From assembly GCA_021927905.1 (NCBI GenBank), contig BLLK01000023.1:930001-994000 (forward strand): 64,000 bases of DNA. The letters are read 5' to 3'. The DNA is from Chaetoceros tenuissimus (Eukaryota > Bacillariophyta > Thalassiosirophyceae > Chaetocerotales > Chaetocerotaceae). Each line of letters begins with the position of its first letter. Position 1 is the stretch's first letter. This document shows, piece by piece, positions 38,682-48,563 of the stretch. The notes beneath the pieces were generated by a model that did not search any database, was not told the origin of the DNA, and was given only the letters and a program-made list of their open reading frames with translations. A program made the translations under genes and the position numbers.

Positions 38682-41600
38682 ATGCAACAAGAATCAATAG
38701 AACTGCATCCACTGATACTAAGAGGCCTTTCATGGTTCTCTTCTTCTTCCTCATCCTCATCATCTTACAATGCAACCTCTTCTTCTTCTTCTGCAAATGA
38801 ATCAGACGATTGGCACATTAGCAACTGGTTCCACAACAATACATTCGACTACGAAGAATTCAACGAAGACGTATCAGACGCAACATCATCCCTAGAAAAA
38901 TCATTGCATCCAGCAGCAGACGTGGATATCAATGGTGTATTGACTTCCACAGCATTTAACGCTGTCGTATTCATTGTATTAATGATTACCTATGAAATAC
39001 TCAGAAGATTCTTTCCCAATGTATATGCCAGTCGTCAATCAAGGTCTGCAAAAGTAGAATTACCAGATTTATATCAGAGTAATGCACCTTTGGAATGGAT
39101 TAGTCCTGTGTTTGGTATTTCTTGGAAACAAGTCAAACAAACGGCTGGATTGGATGCATACTTTTTATTGAGATATATACGAATGTGTTTTCGAATCACG
39201 TCCGTATCGAGTTTTTGGGGAATGTTGATTTTATTTCCATGTTTTGCAATGGGACAGAATGGTGCTCAAGGATGGTATCACTTTTCAATGGCGAATATTC
39301 AACAAAAGTCTACATTGGGTATATGGACTCCGACACTCTTCATGTACTTTTTTAGTATGTTTGTATTGTTTGTCATGAAACAGGAATTTAAACATTATGT
39401 AGAGTTGAGGTTGGACTTTTTGGGCAAGGGTGATACGGTGGAAGATACAGAGCATCAACATCATTACTCTTTAAAAGTGGAAAAGATTCCGAGTGAATTG
39501 CGGTCGGAAAAGGCCTTGTTTGATTATTTTGAACAATTGTTTCCCAATCGAGTTCATAGTGCTACCGTCATTATTAATTTGCCGGAATTGGAGATTTTGA
39601 ATAATAAAAAGTTGAGGGCTGCAAAACGGCTTGAGAAAAGTATTGCAAGGTATCAAGCGACCAAGAAACGGCCGACGCATGTGGTGGGAAGAAAACGGAT
39701 TGAAATTCTTGGGATTGAATTTGGAATCATTGAGAATTTATTGAATTTCTTTACTTGGAATAAGACTCTGAAGCAAGTGGATTTTGATGATTTTGAGAAT
39801 AACACTATTCAAAAGGGTGATCTTGTAGATAGTATTGATTATTATACAAAGCAATTGATGGATATGAATAAAGGAATGTTTGTCATGCAAAAGCAGAAGC
39901 GGGATATTGCTGAATATGGCAACAAGAGTTTGAAAGCTAATTCATGGTTTGAACGAGTAGAAGAATATGCGGAGCACTTTATTTACGATGTGGAGCAATC
40001 CGATAGTGATGAAGATGAATCCTCAATCAGTAATGCCTCGTTATGGAGTGGATCCATCAACCATGCGCTTGATGCGGATAGAGGTAGTAATTTATTGTTT
40101 ACTCCCCCCGAGACTGTACATCAGAATATTGACATGACACAAGAGGAAATGGAAAATAGTTTGAGAATAGATAGTGAAAGAGCCATTGGAAGTACAAGAA
40201 TCAGTAACATTGATACATTGCGAGGTTCAAACAATCATGCTGGTTTTGTAGATACTGGTCGAGGTGTTTTGAGTCCTATCAATTCACCAGCTAGCTATGG
40301 TTCCCTCAATAATGTGGGAGATATACAAGAGAAGACTAGTCCAGAGGTGATACTAAAGACTGCGAGGAGGCGTAGAAGATTGTTTCGTAAGCTTCGACGA
40401 AAGAGAAAGGATGAGAAAGAAGAGTCATCTTCGAATGGCTCCAAGAAAGAACCTCTGTTGGAAGATACCGCAACGGAGCATGCTACTTCAAACATTCGTG
40501 GAGATCAAAGTACAATTCCTTCCGTGAGAAGACGAAGAAATGGTGAAAAGAAACGGAATTCCCTAGATTACTATACGCAATATCAATCGCAAGCAACAAT
40601 GTGCATAGGAGATGAAAAGACTTCTCGAAAAATATCTAAATTTGCAGGTCGTCTAGGACTAGACTTTGGAGCATATACCCTCAAAGTACTTCATCGTTTC
40701 ATTTATAGAAGTATTGACAGTGAAGAAAAGAAGAATGTCATGTCCAAAACGGGTTTCGTTACGTTTACCGATCTCGCAACCGTAACTTGTATTGCATCAG
40801 CTCCATTGACTCATAAGCCATCTACATTGGAAACATCTGTTGCTCCAGAGGCTCGAGATATTATTTGGGCAAATGCGCATTATTCCTTGGAAAATACCAA
40901 GCGTAGACAAGGTATAGCCAATAACCTTTTGGCAATTGGTGCATTGCTATGGTCTATTCCTCTTGCATTGATTCAAGGTTTATCTTCTGCGGAAAATGTA
41001 GCTAATTTACCTGGTATGGATTGGATTTTGGAGTACGACAATGGAAACTTAGCTCTTCTTCTCAATGCATATCTTCCAGTTGTTGCCTTGCTGAGTCTCA
41101 TTTTGATATTACCAATCGTTTTCGAATGGGTTGCAAGGAGTTACGAAAAGCGAAAGACTACAAGTGATGTTCAAAGGTCATTGCTGGGACGATACTTTTA
41201 CTACCAACTTGCAAACATTTATATTTCAGTCACTGCAGGTTCTTTATGGAAGTCAGCGGCAGATATCATTGCTCGACCATCCGCAGCATTTGAAATTCTC
41301 GGTAACTCTTTGCCAACAGTGGTAGGATATTTCATTTCCCTAATCATTACAAAGATTCTAGCTGGTCTTCCCATGGTGATATTGAGGATTGGAGCACTCT
41401 TTCGCTACTTGATATTACGTTTAGTGACACGCGAAGCATACCTGACACAACGAGAATTGGATCAAGTCTACCGAAATTTACCATGCTATTATGGATGGGA
41501 ATACCCAACTCAACTACTCGTCATTGTGATTTGTTTCACATATGCATGCATTTCTCCAATCATTTTACCAATTGGCGCCATTTACTTTCTCGGAGCACTC

Positions 41601-42158
41601 ATGGTATACAAAAAGCAATTACTCTATGTCTACACTCCAAGTTATGAAACAGGTGGTAGTTTATTCCCATTAGTCTGCGATCGAACAATCGTAGGATTAA
41701 TTTGTGGACAGTGTACATTTATGGGATATTCTCTCATTCGAGGAGGATATTATCAACCACTAGCTATAGTCCCTTTGATTTACTTTTCACTATGGACCAT
41801 GACGTATTTTCATGAAAACTATGCCGAACCATCGGATCGTCTCACATTGGAACGTGCCATGGAATTGGATAAAAAGGTGGAAATTGTCGAACATGCCACT
41901 ACACGTCAAAAGAGAAAGGAAATGAATTGTCCCATTCCTAAAGATACTTTTTCGAAAGATCATTACAAACAACCTGTATTGACAGAGAAGCATGGTTATC
42001 CTTTATTTTATAGAATGGGAAAAGAGGATGAATTGACTTTGAAAGCGAGAGATAGATTAGGTGTAGGTGCTCGATCCGATCTTTGGATGGGATATGATAT
42101 CAATCAAGGTTCTTCTGGTGACTTGAGTAGTGGAAGAGATGAGAATATAATTGTATAA
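38682..42158 (+). CDS. OSCA/CSC1-type mechanosensitive or osmosensitive cation channel (DUF221)
   Basis: A 1,158-residue single-exon membrane protein. After a Ser-rich start, the first membrane segment (FNAVVFIVLMITYEILRRFF) is followed by the family N-terminal region (PLEWISPVFGISWKQV, GLDAYFLLRYIRMCF) with two more helices. The long cytosolic domain contains SLKVEKIPSELRSEKALFDY and a poorly conserved, charged insert of roughly 300 residues. After EARDIIWANAHYSLE begins the 7TM core, with helices such as LLAIGALLWSIPLALIQGLS and PTQLLVIVICFTYACISPII. OSCA/TMEM63 proteins are calcium-permeable channels opened by membrane tension or hyperosmotic shock. The C-terminal tail is hydrophilic. The central insert is longer than in plant OSCAs and may hold phosphorylation sites. 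Confidence 0.88.
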   Translation: MQQESIELHPLILRGLSWFSSSSSSSSSYNATSSSSSANESDDWHISNWFHNNTFDYEEFNEDVSDATSSLEKSLHPAADVDINGVLTSTAFNAVVFIVLMITYEILRRFFPNVYASRQSRSAKVELPDLYQSNAPLEWISPVFGISWKQVKQTAGLDAYFLLRYIRMCFRITSVSSFWGMLILFPCFAMGQNGAQGWYHFSMANIQQKSTLGIWTPTLFMYFFSMFVLFVMKQEFKHYVELRLDFLGKGDTVEDTEHQHHYSLKVEKIPSELRSEKALFDYFEQLFPNRVHSATVIINLPELEILNNKKLRAAKRLEKSIARYQATKKRPTHVVGRKRIEILGIEFGIIENLLNFFTWNKTLKQVDFDDFENNTIQKGDLVDSIDYYTKQLMDMNKGMFVMQKQKRDIAEYGNKSLKANSWFERVEEYAEHFIYDVEQSDSDEDESSISNASLWSGSINHALDADRGSNLLFTPPETVHQNIDMTQEEMENSLRIDSERAIGSTRISNIDTLRGSNNHAGFVDTGRGVLSPINSPASYGSLNNVGDIQEKTSPEVILKTARRRRRLFRKLRRKRKDEKEESSSNGSKKEPLLEDTATEHATSNIRGDQSTIPSVRRRRNGEKKRNSLDYYTQYQSQATMCIGDEKTSRKISKFAGRLGLDFGAYTLKVLHRFIYRSIDSEEKKNVMSKTGFVTFTDLATVTCIASAPLTHKPSTLETSVAPEARDIIWANAHYSLENTKRRQGIANNLLAIGALLWSIPLALIQGLSSAENVANLPGMDWILEYDNGNLALLLNAYLPVVALLSLILILPIVFEWVARSYEKRKTTSDVQRSLLGRYFYYQLANIYISVTAGSLWKSAADIIARPSAAFEILGNSLPTVVGYFISLIITKILAGLPMVILRIGALFRYLILRLVTREAYLTQRELDQVYRNLPCYYGWEYPTQLLVIVICFTYACISPIILPIGAIYFLGALMVYKKQLLYVYTPSYETGGSLFPLVCDRTIVGLICGQCTFMGYSLIRGGYYQPLAIVPLIYFSLWTMTYFHENYAEPSDRLTLERAMELDKKVEIVEHATTRQKRKEMNCPIPKDTFSKDHYKQPVLTEKHGYPLFYRMGKEDELTLKARDRLGVGARSDLWMGYDINQGSSGDLSSGRDENIIV

Positions 42159-43738
42159 TGTTAGTAGTATATGAGTATGTTGCGTACTTGAATGGTCGTA
42201 GTGATTTCAATTTCATTTCATTTAGCATTAGTTTATAAAAGATGTATAAAATCACTTCTACTAAGCCATCCCATCATGACAACAAAACGAATTCTCAAAT
42301 GACACAGATGCAATTCATGAAAAGAAGTACTCGCCAATGGAAGTGACGACACTCTTGCATCAAGCAAAGGTATCATAGACTTTCCAAATCCTGTGATGAA
42401 TCGTCATGAGTTGTCTTTACTTATCTCATCATGATTTCATGATTGATTCATGCATTCTCACATATTGCTCCTACAGCTTCTAGTTTGACCTTGAACTCTC
42501 CACCTCTTTCATCTTGATTTCTTTCTTCATATCTTTTCAACCTTTTGCCATTTCCGTCGGCACTTTTCTTTATGCAGTGATTTCTAATTTCCTTCATGAC
42601 CTACTTTGATTTTGAATCAAATCTCGTCAGTTTCAAATCAAAGGCAGTCTTTTCTTCCACTTCTTCGGCCGTAGCTGCTGCACCGCTTTTCCTCCTCCTC
42701 CTCCTCCTGCTTGCATAGATATATGTCCGATTGAGGTGCGAAAGATACCCATGTTCTCATATTTTAAAACTGTAACTTATGAATTTCGAAAGGCTTGATC
42801 CACTTTTCATAAAAGTGTGGAAGCTTGATCTATCGTGACATCGTGATCTCAAGCAGGTTTTCATGTTCTTTGTGCATGGTCCGTGCTGACTTTTTAGAGA
42901 TAGTAAGTAGATCTGTCGGCAACAATACGAGACACCATTTTCAAAAGGTTTTGATTGCAAACATTTGTTGTTTGAGTTTCTGATCAACGCTGGATCAATT
43001 CAATGTTGTTGAGATGATAGATGTTATTATGCATTGCATTCACATCATGGTTCTGTGTTCATTTCTATCTGTTCAAGATGAACTACGTATGTACTAACTG
43101 TACTGTGTATCAAAGTCCCCCTAAATAAGGCAGAACCCAACAGATACATTATGGTGATGGGATTCAATTTTGCCGGGGTTGGGCCGGGAGGCTAACAACT
43201 CCGTCTTAAATTAAATGGCTAGAAGACGAGTCCCGTAAAGGCGGGAGAGTAACAACACTGTATTAATAAAATGGCTAGTCAAAATGAATCCCGTTGGTGC
43301 TGCGGGGGATATCTTTTGGCTCCAATTTTGTTGGTTCCCCCCCTCCTGATTCAAACGCAGAATTTACTCAAATTGGCCTATTTTTAGATGTCAGTCAAGT
43401 CTTGTAGAGATTTTTTCAGACTTGGGCCGCCATTTTCCACACAAGATGTGTGAGATGCAAACGAACGCAAGATACCTTCAGCCTGCCCTCTAAGTAATGA
43501 TCAACATATCAACATAGCATTCTCATTCTTAATAGAAGCAATAAACATACCATTGACGAGCAGCATTGAGACCTCTATTTCTAGATCTCTCATTTTTGTT
43601 CTTCTCTTTCACTCTTTTTTGCTCTTCAGAGTCTTTTTCTTCCAAGCTAGAATTACTTAGCAGACCAGAAGCAAAGAGCAAAGACGATCCTTTCATAAGA
43701 ACCCTACTACTTTTCTCATCTCTCTTATCTCATTCATC
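42159..43738. other. 1.6-kb intergenic region with GC-rich repeat island
   Basis: Between two plus-strand genes. No coding region found. A CCT trinucleotide run lies at about 42692-42709 and a GC-rich island with inverted and tandem repeats at 43159-43294 (separate entry). The last 100 nt are T/C-rich, as in the promoter or leader of the downstream gene. Confidence 0.5.
43159..43294. repeat. GC-rich island with imperfect tandem and inverted repeats
   Basis: Two units of about 57 nt share GGGAG..TAACAAC..GT.TTAA...AAATGGCTAG...TCCCGT (starts 43186 and 43243). The whole is flanked by GGGATTCAATTTT (43159) and AAAATGAATCCC (43281), nearly reverse complements. TCCCG-TAAAGG-CGGGA forms a small hairpin at the junction of the units. 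It could be a decayed MITE or a structured RNA. Confidence 0.5.
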
Positions 43739-46182
43739 ATGACAGCAGCAGCAGCAGCACCCGTCAAGAAGACGACTCCAATAGACATTCGCATATTCAT
43801 GGTAGTCATCACCACAGCCATGGCCATATCCTTCTTTGCAGGAGTCGCACTTGGTCCCTCACCAGAACTCATTCCTTCTACAGTAACACCGCCATCCTCT
43901 CCTCTTGTGGAACCAGTATCTCAAAAGTTTCCTCAAGAAACAAAGATTCACACCAAACGCAGAGCTAAAACCAAACACGCGGCTGAAATTGGTCAAACAC
44001 TTCCAGATTTGAATGAACACCACGTCAATTATCAACAACCCGTATTGCAAGATTTTGGAGATGGATCGGGTGCACAAATTATTCAATCCACTGGAAGTAT
44101 CATGGACACGGAAGATGAACATTTACCAGCTGGTCAACATTTATTAGTTGATTTGGGAAATGTTGAAGCGGCGTTTTTGAATTCTGAAAAGAGGTTGGCG
44201 GATGCCATGGTGAATACTATCAAAGAGGCTGGATTGACTTTATTGAGTTATCATTGTCATTCGCTTTTGCCAGCTGGTGTTTCTTGTGTCGGTGTTTTAT
44301 TGGAGAGTCACATTAGTTTTCATACCGTGAGTACTAGTAGTATTTTATATATTTTATTATAGAGAGGACAGTGCTGACACTCTCTTTCTTTTTTTTCTTT
44401 TAGTGGCCGGATGAAGGAGTCATTACTCTAGACTTGTTCACATGTGGATCCAATCCTTTATTGCCAGTGGTACCAACTCTCGAACGTCTCTTTGGAATTC
44501 CAAGAAATAAACCAAATTCTTCTGAGAAGGAGGAAATTATCTCACTCTGGAGTCATGAATTGCGTGGATTCCGTTCCGATAAAAATCTTGCAGCGCATAA
44601 AAACAAACATTTGGATAATAAATCTGATTTGGCACAGGATATCTTATCTCCATTGCTATTTGGAACTAAGAAACAAATTATTTCGGTGGAAAGTCCATAC
44701 CAGAGAATTGATATTTGGGATTATTTGCCCAATGTTGCCACACCATCGTATGAAGATGGTATCAAACATAATTTGACCGAAGGAGATCCTAGATGGCTTA
44801 CCAAAGAAGTGGCATCCTGGGAACGTTCACTATACATTGATGGAATCTTTCAATCTTCAAATTCGGATGCTTATGCATTCCATGAAGCACTTGTTCAACC
44901 GGTAATGTTTGCACACTCCAATCCGAAACATGTAGCAGTCATGGGTGGGGGAGAAGGTGCATCCATTCGTGAGATTTTAAAACATCATTCTGTCGAATCG
45001 GTCACCATGATTGAAATGGATGAAATGTTGGTGGAAATTGTCAAAGAACATTTGGCACACATGTCGGATTGTTCTGATTTTGAAGGTGTTTCAGATAGTT
45101 GCTTTGAGGATGAAAAGGTTACTCTCATTCATGCGGATGCTGTCGAGTGGTTCAAGAAGAATCAACATTCTCTCAAGAATAAATTTGATGTCATTATTTT
45201 GGATGCAATGGAACCAAAGGAAAAGGAATCTATTTACCTTGATTCTGAATTTATTGATGCACTTTATAATTCCATGAGTGACGATGGAGTCTTTTCCATT
45301 CATGTGGGTGAATCATTTGGAGTTCATGATCCAAGACCTGATATGGGTGTGACTGCTCCACGTGAGAAATTTATGCAGATTTTGGAAGCCAAGAGTGAAA
45401 CTGCTGCAATGATGGTTTACGATGATGCTCATGTGGGATATGATGATCCACATTCCTTCCTTGCTGTTTGCAAGAGTAAGGATTGTAAGAATAGATGGTA
45501 TGCTCAGCCATTTATTGTGGATGCAGAGGTTGCGGAAAGAATCAAGCCTACAAAGAGTGGCGAAGATGCTCTACAACTTTTTGATGGAGCTACCCAGTAC
45601 GCTTACCAGATTACCTCTCGTGGTTGGGAGACTGTCTACTGCCGTAGAGAGCCTATGCCATTTGAGTGTGCGTACCGTGAGCTCGATGTGAATCCTGAAA
45701 TCTTTGAGATGAATGATGAAAACTACGAAATCAAGATTGATGATGTAAATGGAGTCCAGAAGAAGTCTGTCTTTGCAAAGATTGACATTCCAAAGGGATC
45801 CTATATCATGCCAAGTGACTTGGCGGCTTCTCTTGAACTTCATGATGATGTCATTGAAGGACTTGATGCTAACACCAAGATGAATGAATATGGAGAAGCT
45901 ACTGTCATCAAGAACTTTCTCCAATATGTTGAAAAGTATGGATCAGCTTCTTCTAATGAAGGAAGCAAGCATAACTATGTTGAGATTGGAGGTTCTGTCT
46001 TTATTCGCAGCTCTGAAGATGCGGACGAGGTAAACATTGGCAAGTGGGTACCTGAGCATCCAAGTGGAAAGATTCCTGTTTGGTCTCCAGTTTACCAGCG
46101 TCGTGCTTTGTCTCTTGATTTGCTTCTTGTGGCAACAAAGGACATCAAGGCTGGAGAGGAGATTGTAAGAGCAAGCAAGTAA
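43739..46182 (+). CDS. S-adenosylmethionine decarboxylase / aminopropyltransferase fusion, membrane-anchored, with SET- or SAF-like tail
   Basis: Exons 43739..44326 and 44404..46182 join across a 77-nt intron (GTGAGT...TTTTAG), giving 788 residues. A hydrophobic segment at about 18-38 anchors or targets it to the secretory pathway. Residues about 130-290 form a bacterial-type AdoMet decarboxylase: the self-cleavage site ESH (Ser190 becomes the pyruvoyl group), His195 and Cys210 have the same spacing (5 and 15) as in bacterial enzymes. Then comes an aminopropyltransferase with GGGEGASIREIL (377-388), MIEMDE and LDAMEPKEKE (462-471). A C-terminal module (about 665-788) with FAKIDIPKGSYI and VATKDIKAGEEI resembles SET or SAF folds. 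Together these domains make and use decarboxylated AdoMet for polyamine synthesis; in diatoms such fusions are proposed to build the long-chain polyamines of silica. Confidence 0.9.
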
Positions 46183-46447
46183 GGCAAGCAAGTAAGTGGA
46201 CTTTGACTTGGTTAGAATAGGAGCTAGCGACGAAAAGTTCCATGTACGATGTTAGTCTATTAATTATAAACGAGAAAGTTAAAGAAACGTCGGACGTAAA
46301 GCTTACTTTGTTTTCGATACTCTTGTAGTATCTATGATGTTACTACAATTGAAGCATGCTTATCGTTCGGTTCGCTAATTCTACGAGTATTTTTAATTTA
46401 TATTGTAGCTATTGTAATAATATATAAATTATATAACATTAAAATTT

Positions 46448-48026
46448 TCAAGCTATTCCAAGAAGACATCCTTGTTCTTCATACAATTGTAGAACGTATT
46501 CATATAGCTCCAAGTCTAGGAGATTATTCGATCTCAAAATTCTCCAACCTATTGTATTCTCTGCTTCTAAAACATGCTTGTTTCGATTGGATCCATTGGA
46601 AAGATAATTCTTCAAGCAAGTCTGCTGATCTACAGACAATGGTGATTTATCCCATTGAAAATACTTCATAAATCTATGGAACGAGTGTTCCATATCAGCA
46701 GTCAGACCTACTACTACTTTCCGTCTCAAAATTTCCTTGGCAAGTGCCAAATGCTTTCTTGTGACTATTCCGTACATTTCATTGGTTAAAAATCGTACCA
46801 TCCAATTGTTTTCTGCAAATTCAGAAATGGCATAGTCCTCTACAGTTTTGATTGCTTCAAGCTTTTTACTAAAGGTAGGTTCCCATGTTGCTTGTTTTAG
46901 ATAATGAAATAAACTCACTGCTCTTTCCATTGGATGACGGAAAAGACAGAATGACCTAGCCTGTAAAAAAAAGAATAGAATAAGAAAGATGAAAGGTAAT
47001 AGAGAAAGCATTATGACCGTTTTTGACTTACCCTATAGTTTGTATTATTAAATAATAAAGATGATTCATGCAATAGAGGAGAGAAAATAACATCAGCCAT
47101 TTGACTTTCTATCAAACCCATGGAAATAGCCCTTTGGATCCCAGCCGAAGTAGTTGTGTCCACTGCAAATGACCAACGGAGAATTATTAGAATCCAATAG
47201 AAGTGCAAGAAGTATTATATCCAAACACCTATCTGTACTTACCATTCACATAGTTAATGTTTCCATTCATAATATTGACTCGTCGCAATTCTTGATCAGA
47301 TATATGACCATCCAAAACTCCTGATTCACTAGCCTCAGTTTTTCCGAGACAACTTCCTATTGAATCTTTTGTGGTTGTTCCTCCACTCTTTAATATATGC
47401 CAAAACAAAGGAACATCATTTGCAGCCAGTGGCTGAGTAATGTCTGCTAGAAATGTATTGATATTGCTCGGTAATATAATGGAAGGATTAGGGCCTGTAT
47501 ATTTCGTAGGCTTGAGTGCAGTCCGAGGGACATCGACCTTTTCTTGCTCGAGTTTACGTAAAAACTCTCGTCGGTGATTCAATTCTATAGGAGGACTTGC
47601 AGGTTCCTGTAGATTCTGATGGTTATCCTGATTCAGATCTGCTATGAAACTTTTACCTTGTTCTTGATGTGAATGTTCTATGGCTGTGTTCCATTCCCAA
47701 CAGAGTAATGACCCAAAGAGAAGTAGTACTGGAAGCAAGAGAGAAACTTTTCTCCTTTGACTATGACTTGTAGGAGAAGGCAAATTACTGCTAGGTTCAT
47801 TATCAAAGCTGTTTGATAGAACACTTGATGATTGTAGATATAAGTTAGATCTCTGTTTAAGGGTCGCACTGGATTCTAGACCGATGATTCTACGTTTCAT
47901 AGTGCCAGTTCTAACACTAGAAGTGGATGAGAAGCTAGTTGGGCGTTGTTCTTCTAGCAGTAGCTCGATCAATTCAAAGTCATCGTCGGAGCTATCGCTA
48001 TTCATAGATTTATTATTTGCCACCAT
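46448..48026 (-). CDS. Golgi-type sulfotransferase, three exons
   Basis: Exons 48026..47243, 47162..47032 and 46960..46448 join across introns of 80 nt (GTAAGT...TTGCAG) and 71 nt (GTAAGT...TTACAG), giving 475 residues. A single membrane segment at 93-110 (KVSLLLPVLLLFGSLLCW) predicts type II topology. The 5'-phosphosulfate loop is HILKSGGTTTKDSI (210-223) and the 3'-phosphate site FRHPMERAVSLFHYL lies at 312-326; both bind the donor PAPS. The family transfers sulfate to carbohydrates or tyrosines in the Golgi. Acceptor unknown; sulfated surface polysaccharides are abundant in diatoms. The Ser-rich cytoplasmic N-terminus carries acidic clusters. Confidence 0.85.
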
Positions 48027-48563
48027 GTTGCAAATAATGGAAGATATGAAGTGAATAGTCGTTCAAGTATGAAGTAAGCTGTTGCTCAGTCTGATCGGGA
48101 TGCGTTTTGAATGCAGACAACTAGTGATTCAATTATATCAGATTTTGATGAGAACGTTGTTTTTGAGGAATGAAATTTCCCTTTAATCAAGGAGTCGTGT
48201 GATATTTTACTTAACGAGGCATCTGGCATTTTGCTACGAGACATTTCATACTTTGGCTTCTTTGGCTTCTCGAAGTACGTAGTGAAGTATTCCCACTTTC
48301 CTAAAGTGGTACTGCATTCTCGATCGTCAGTTTCTTGTACCACGTCTGGTAATCATGAATCCCTACTTTTGAGGGATAAAACTTAAACTAAAATAGCTTC
48401 AAGCTAAAAAGTCGACTTCAAACAGCTCACAAAATCGCTGAAAAAGGCTGTTTCAAACAACATTTTCTACACATCTTTTTATTTTCAACACTACTCAAAG
48501 GGACAAACACAAACAAGAAATACATGTTGATGTAACTCTACATCTTCATATAAATATATAAAC
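48027..48563. other. Divergent intergenic region
   Basis: 537 nt between sulfotransferase and rhomboid genes; it includes the doubtful small frame at 48086-48343. The rhomboid leader has ATATAAATATATAA just before its start codon. Confidence 0.4.
48086..48343 (-). CDS. Doubtful small protein or exon, 85 codons
   Basis: An open frame without an ATG at its 5' end (it opens at a GTG) and without any recognisable family. The sequence TTACCAG just upstream could be a splice acceptor, so it could be a terminal exon. Composition (Lys, Ser, Asp) is not clearly coding. Retained only as a candidate. Confidence 0.2.
   Translation of the reverse strand: MVQETDDRECSTTLGKWEYFTTYFEKPKKPKYEMSRSKMPDASLSKISHDSLIKGKFHSSKTTFSSKSDIIESLVVCIQNASRSD

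Noticed and set aside
44434-46182. Aminopropyltransferase as a separate gene with its own start
   Set aside because: The upstream exon joins in frame exactly at the AdoMetDC active-site motif, and the Cys of the decarboxylase is encoded in this second exon.
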